64,000 nt of DNA, taken from assembly GCA_028874335.1 (NCBI GenBank), contig JAPPJY010000063.1, forward strand, positions 1 through 64,000, given 5' to 3'. This document shows, one piece after another, positions 63,147-64,000 of the stretch; positions within the stretch are counted from its first letter, which is position 1, and each line of letters opens with the position of its first letter. The notes under the pieces were generated by a model. It saw only the letters and a program-made list of their open reading frames with translations, was not told where the DNA came from and made no database searches. The translations under genes were made by a program, and so were the position numbers. This stretch comes from Gemmatimonadota bacterium (GTDB taxonomy: Bacteria; Latescibacterota; UBA2968; GCA-2709665).

Positions 63147-64000
63147 TCAGGTTCCGTTCGTCAGCGCCAGTCTCACGACGCCGCCGTTCTCCACGAGCAG
63201 TTGACGGGCCGTCTCCTTCGAGACGGCCCGTTTCGACATCACAATCGCCGTCTTGAGATCGCCGGCCGCAGCGAGCAACCGCCGGCTCTCTTCACGGGAA
63301 AGCCCCGTCGTTTCCATCAGAATCCGCCGGGCGCGGTCGTTCAGCTTCGCGCACGTGGGTGTCAGGTCGACCATCAGATTGCCGTAGACCTTGCCCAGCC
63401 TGACCATGGCTGCCGTCGTGATCATATTCAGTACAATTTTGGTCGCGGTGCCGGCCTTCAGGCGCGTGGAACCGGTGATGGCTTCAGGGCCGACTTCCGG
63501 CACAATCTTGACGTTCGCGTCCACCTGTCCCGCCGCTTCCGGATTGCACGTGAAGAAAACAGTCTCCGCGCCCGCGCGAAGGGCGTATTCAAGCGCGCCC
63601 AGCACAAACGGCGTGACGCCGCTGGCCGCAATGCCCACCACGACGTCCCACTCCGACAGATTCCGGCGCCGAAGTTCAGACGCACCGTCTTCCGGCCGGT
63701 CCTCGGCGCGTTCCGCCGCCTGGACAAGCGCGTCGGCGCCGCCCGCGATAATCCCCTGAACCGTCCCGGGCGGGGTTCCGAACGTGGGCGGGCACTCAGC
63801 GGCGTCCAGGACTCCGAGCCGACCGCTGGTACCGGCGCCGACATAGAAGAGCCGGCCGCCGTTCCCTATCGCCGCGACCACCCGTTCCACCGCCTCCGCA
63901 ACCCGCGGAAGTATGGCGTTCACCGCCCGCGGGACCTTGCTGTCTTCTTCATTGAGGATTTCGAGAATCCGCAGTGTGGAAGCCTCGTCGATTTGCGCGC
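63147..64000 (-). CDS. murQ: N-acetylmuramic acid 6-phosphate etherase, cut by window end
   Basis: At least 284 residues; the frame continues past 63923 through IDEASTLRILEILNEEDSKV to the window edge, so the true start is outside. The SIS domain has LFYVGAGTSGRLGVLDAAEC and PPTFGT; the catalytic Glu is expected in the AERAEDRPEDG region. The C-terminal helical part (LSREESRRLLAAAGDLKTAI) is complete. MurQ splits MurNAc-6-phosphate into GlcNAc-6-phosphate and lactate in cell-wall recycling. It is convergent with the ClpX-like gene, 2 bp apart. Confidence 0.94.
   Translation of the reverse strand, partial: AQIDEASTLRILEILNEEDSKVPRAVNAILPRVAEAVERVVAAIGNGGRLFYVGAGTSGRLGVLDAAECPPTFGTPPGTVQGIIAGGADALVQAAERAEDRPEDGASELRRRNLSEWDVVVGIAASGVTPFVLGALEYALRAGAETVFFTCNPEAAGQVDANVKIVPEVGPEAITGSTRLKAGTATKIVLNMITTAAMVRLGKVYGNLMVDLTPTCAKLNDRARRILMETTGLSREESRRLLAAAGDLKTAIVMSKRAVSKETARQLLVENGGVVRLALTNGT

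Overview
The window is 64 kb of a GC-rich bacterial chromosome, densely coded and mostly housekeeping, with two accessory patches. No 16S or marker phylogeny is available. Several traits point to the Fibrobacteres-Chlorobi-Bacteroidetes superphylum or a relative such as Latescibacterota: a GldA/GldF/GldG-type ABC transporter, a PorY/PorX-like kinase and response regulator-PglZ pair, a long-form IspG, and many sugar and sugar-acid enzymes. This placement is inference. Many genes use GTG or TTG starts with clear Shine-Dalgarno sequences, and most predicted promoters are TTGACA-17-TATAAT-like.

Layout. 1-4.6 kb is an accessory metabolic patch: JmjC/cupin-like oxygenase, HEAT protein, amidohydrolase, DgoD-like dehydratase. 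4.6-11.8 kb (minus) is a housekeeping operon reading truA, htrA-like, pssA, DUF4321, tatA, gatA, gatB, DUF2064 from one strong promoter at 11.75 kb. comEC follows on plus, then a 0.75 kb gap. 15.1-27.5 kb (minus) is amino-acid and lipid synthesis: ilvN, leuA, leuC, leuD, leuB, cimA, alaC, argJ, an aspC-type aminotransferase, then accA. This cluster starts from a near-consensus promoter with a 330 nt leader. The leader encodes a Leu/Ile-rich peptide and mutually exclusive stems, so it looks like an attenuator. 27.6-31.5 kb (plus) is the Gld-like transporter with a DUF4340 protein. 31.7-36 kb holds three poorly known genes (unknown, DegT-type aminotransferase, transglutaminase-like).

36.2-37.6 kb is the most striking gene: an ECF sigma factor fused in frame to domains that look like domains II and III of the DNA polymerase III beta sliding clamp. 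It has a TTG start and a possible internal start that would release the clamp part alone. 37.9-43.9 kb is mixed: a HAD nucleotidase-like protein, an HU/IHF protein, two small lipoproteins (one with ankyrin repeats), a Gfo/Idh/MocA protein, a VOC protein and a serpin lipoprotein. 44.3-47.3 kb is a defence-like patch next to a tRNA-Ile(CAU): a small antitoxin-like protein, a DUF262-DUF1524 (GmrSD-type) protein, a UvrD-helicase remnant, and a Cas4/AddB-like PD-(D/E)XK nuclease.

47.5-64 kb returns to core genes: dnaG, ispG, mutS2, cvpA and rpsU on minus; a PorY/PorX-like pair, tsaE and an outer-membrane barrel protein on plus; an RqcH/NFACT protein on minus; a ClpX-like ATPase without the zinc domain on plus; and murQ cut by the window end.

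Repeats. Two copies of a ~198 bp non-coding element with TTAACC termini lie 13 kb apart and share a 53 bp identical core. A third, unrelated 168 bp element has 20 bp imperfect terminal inverted repeats. At each of the three sites a neighbouring gene reads into the element end and takes its TAA stop codon from it.
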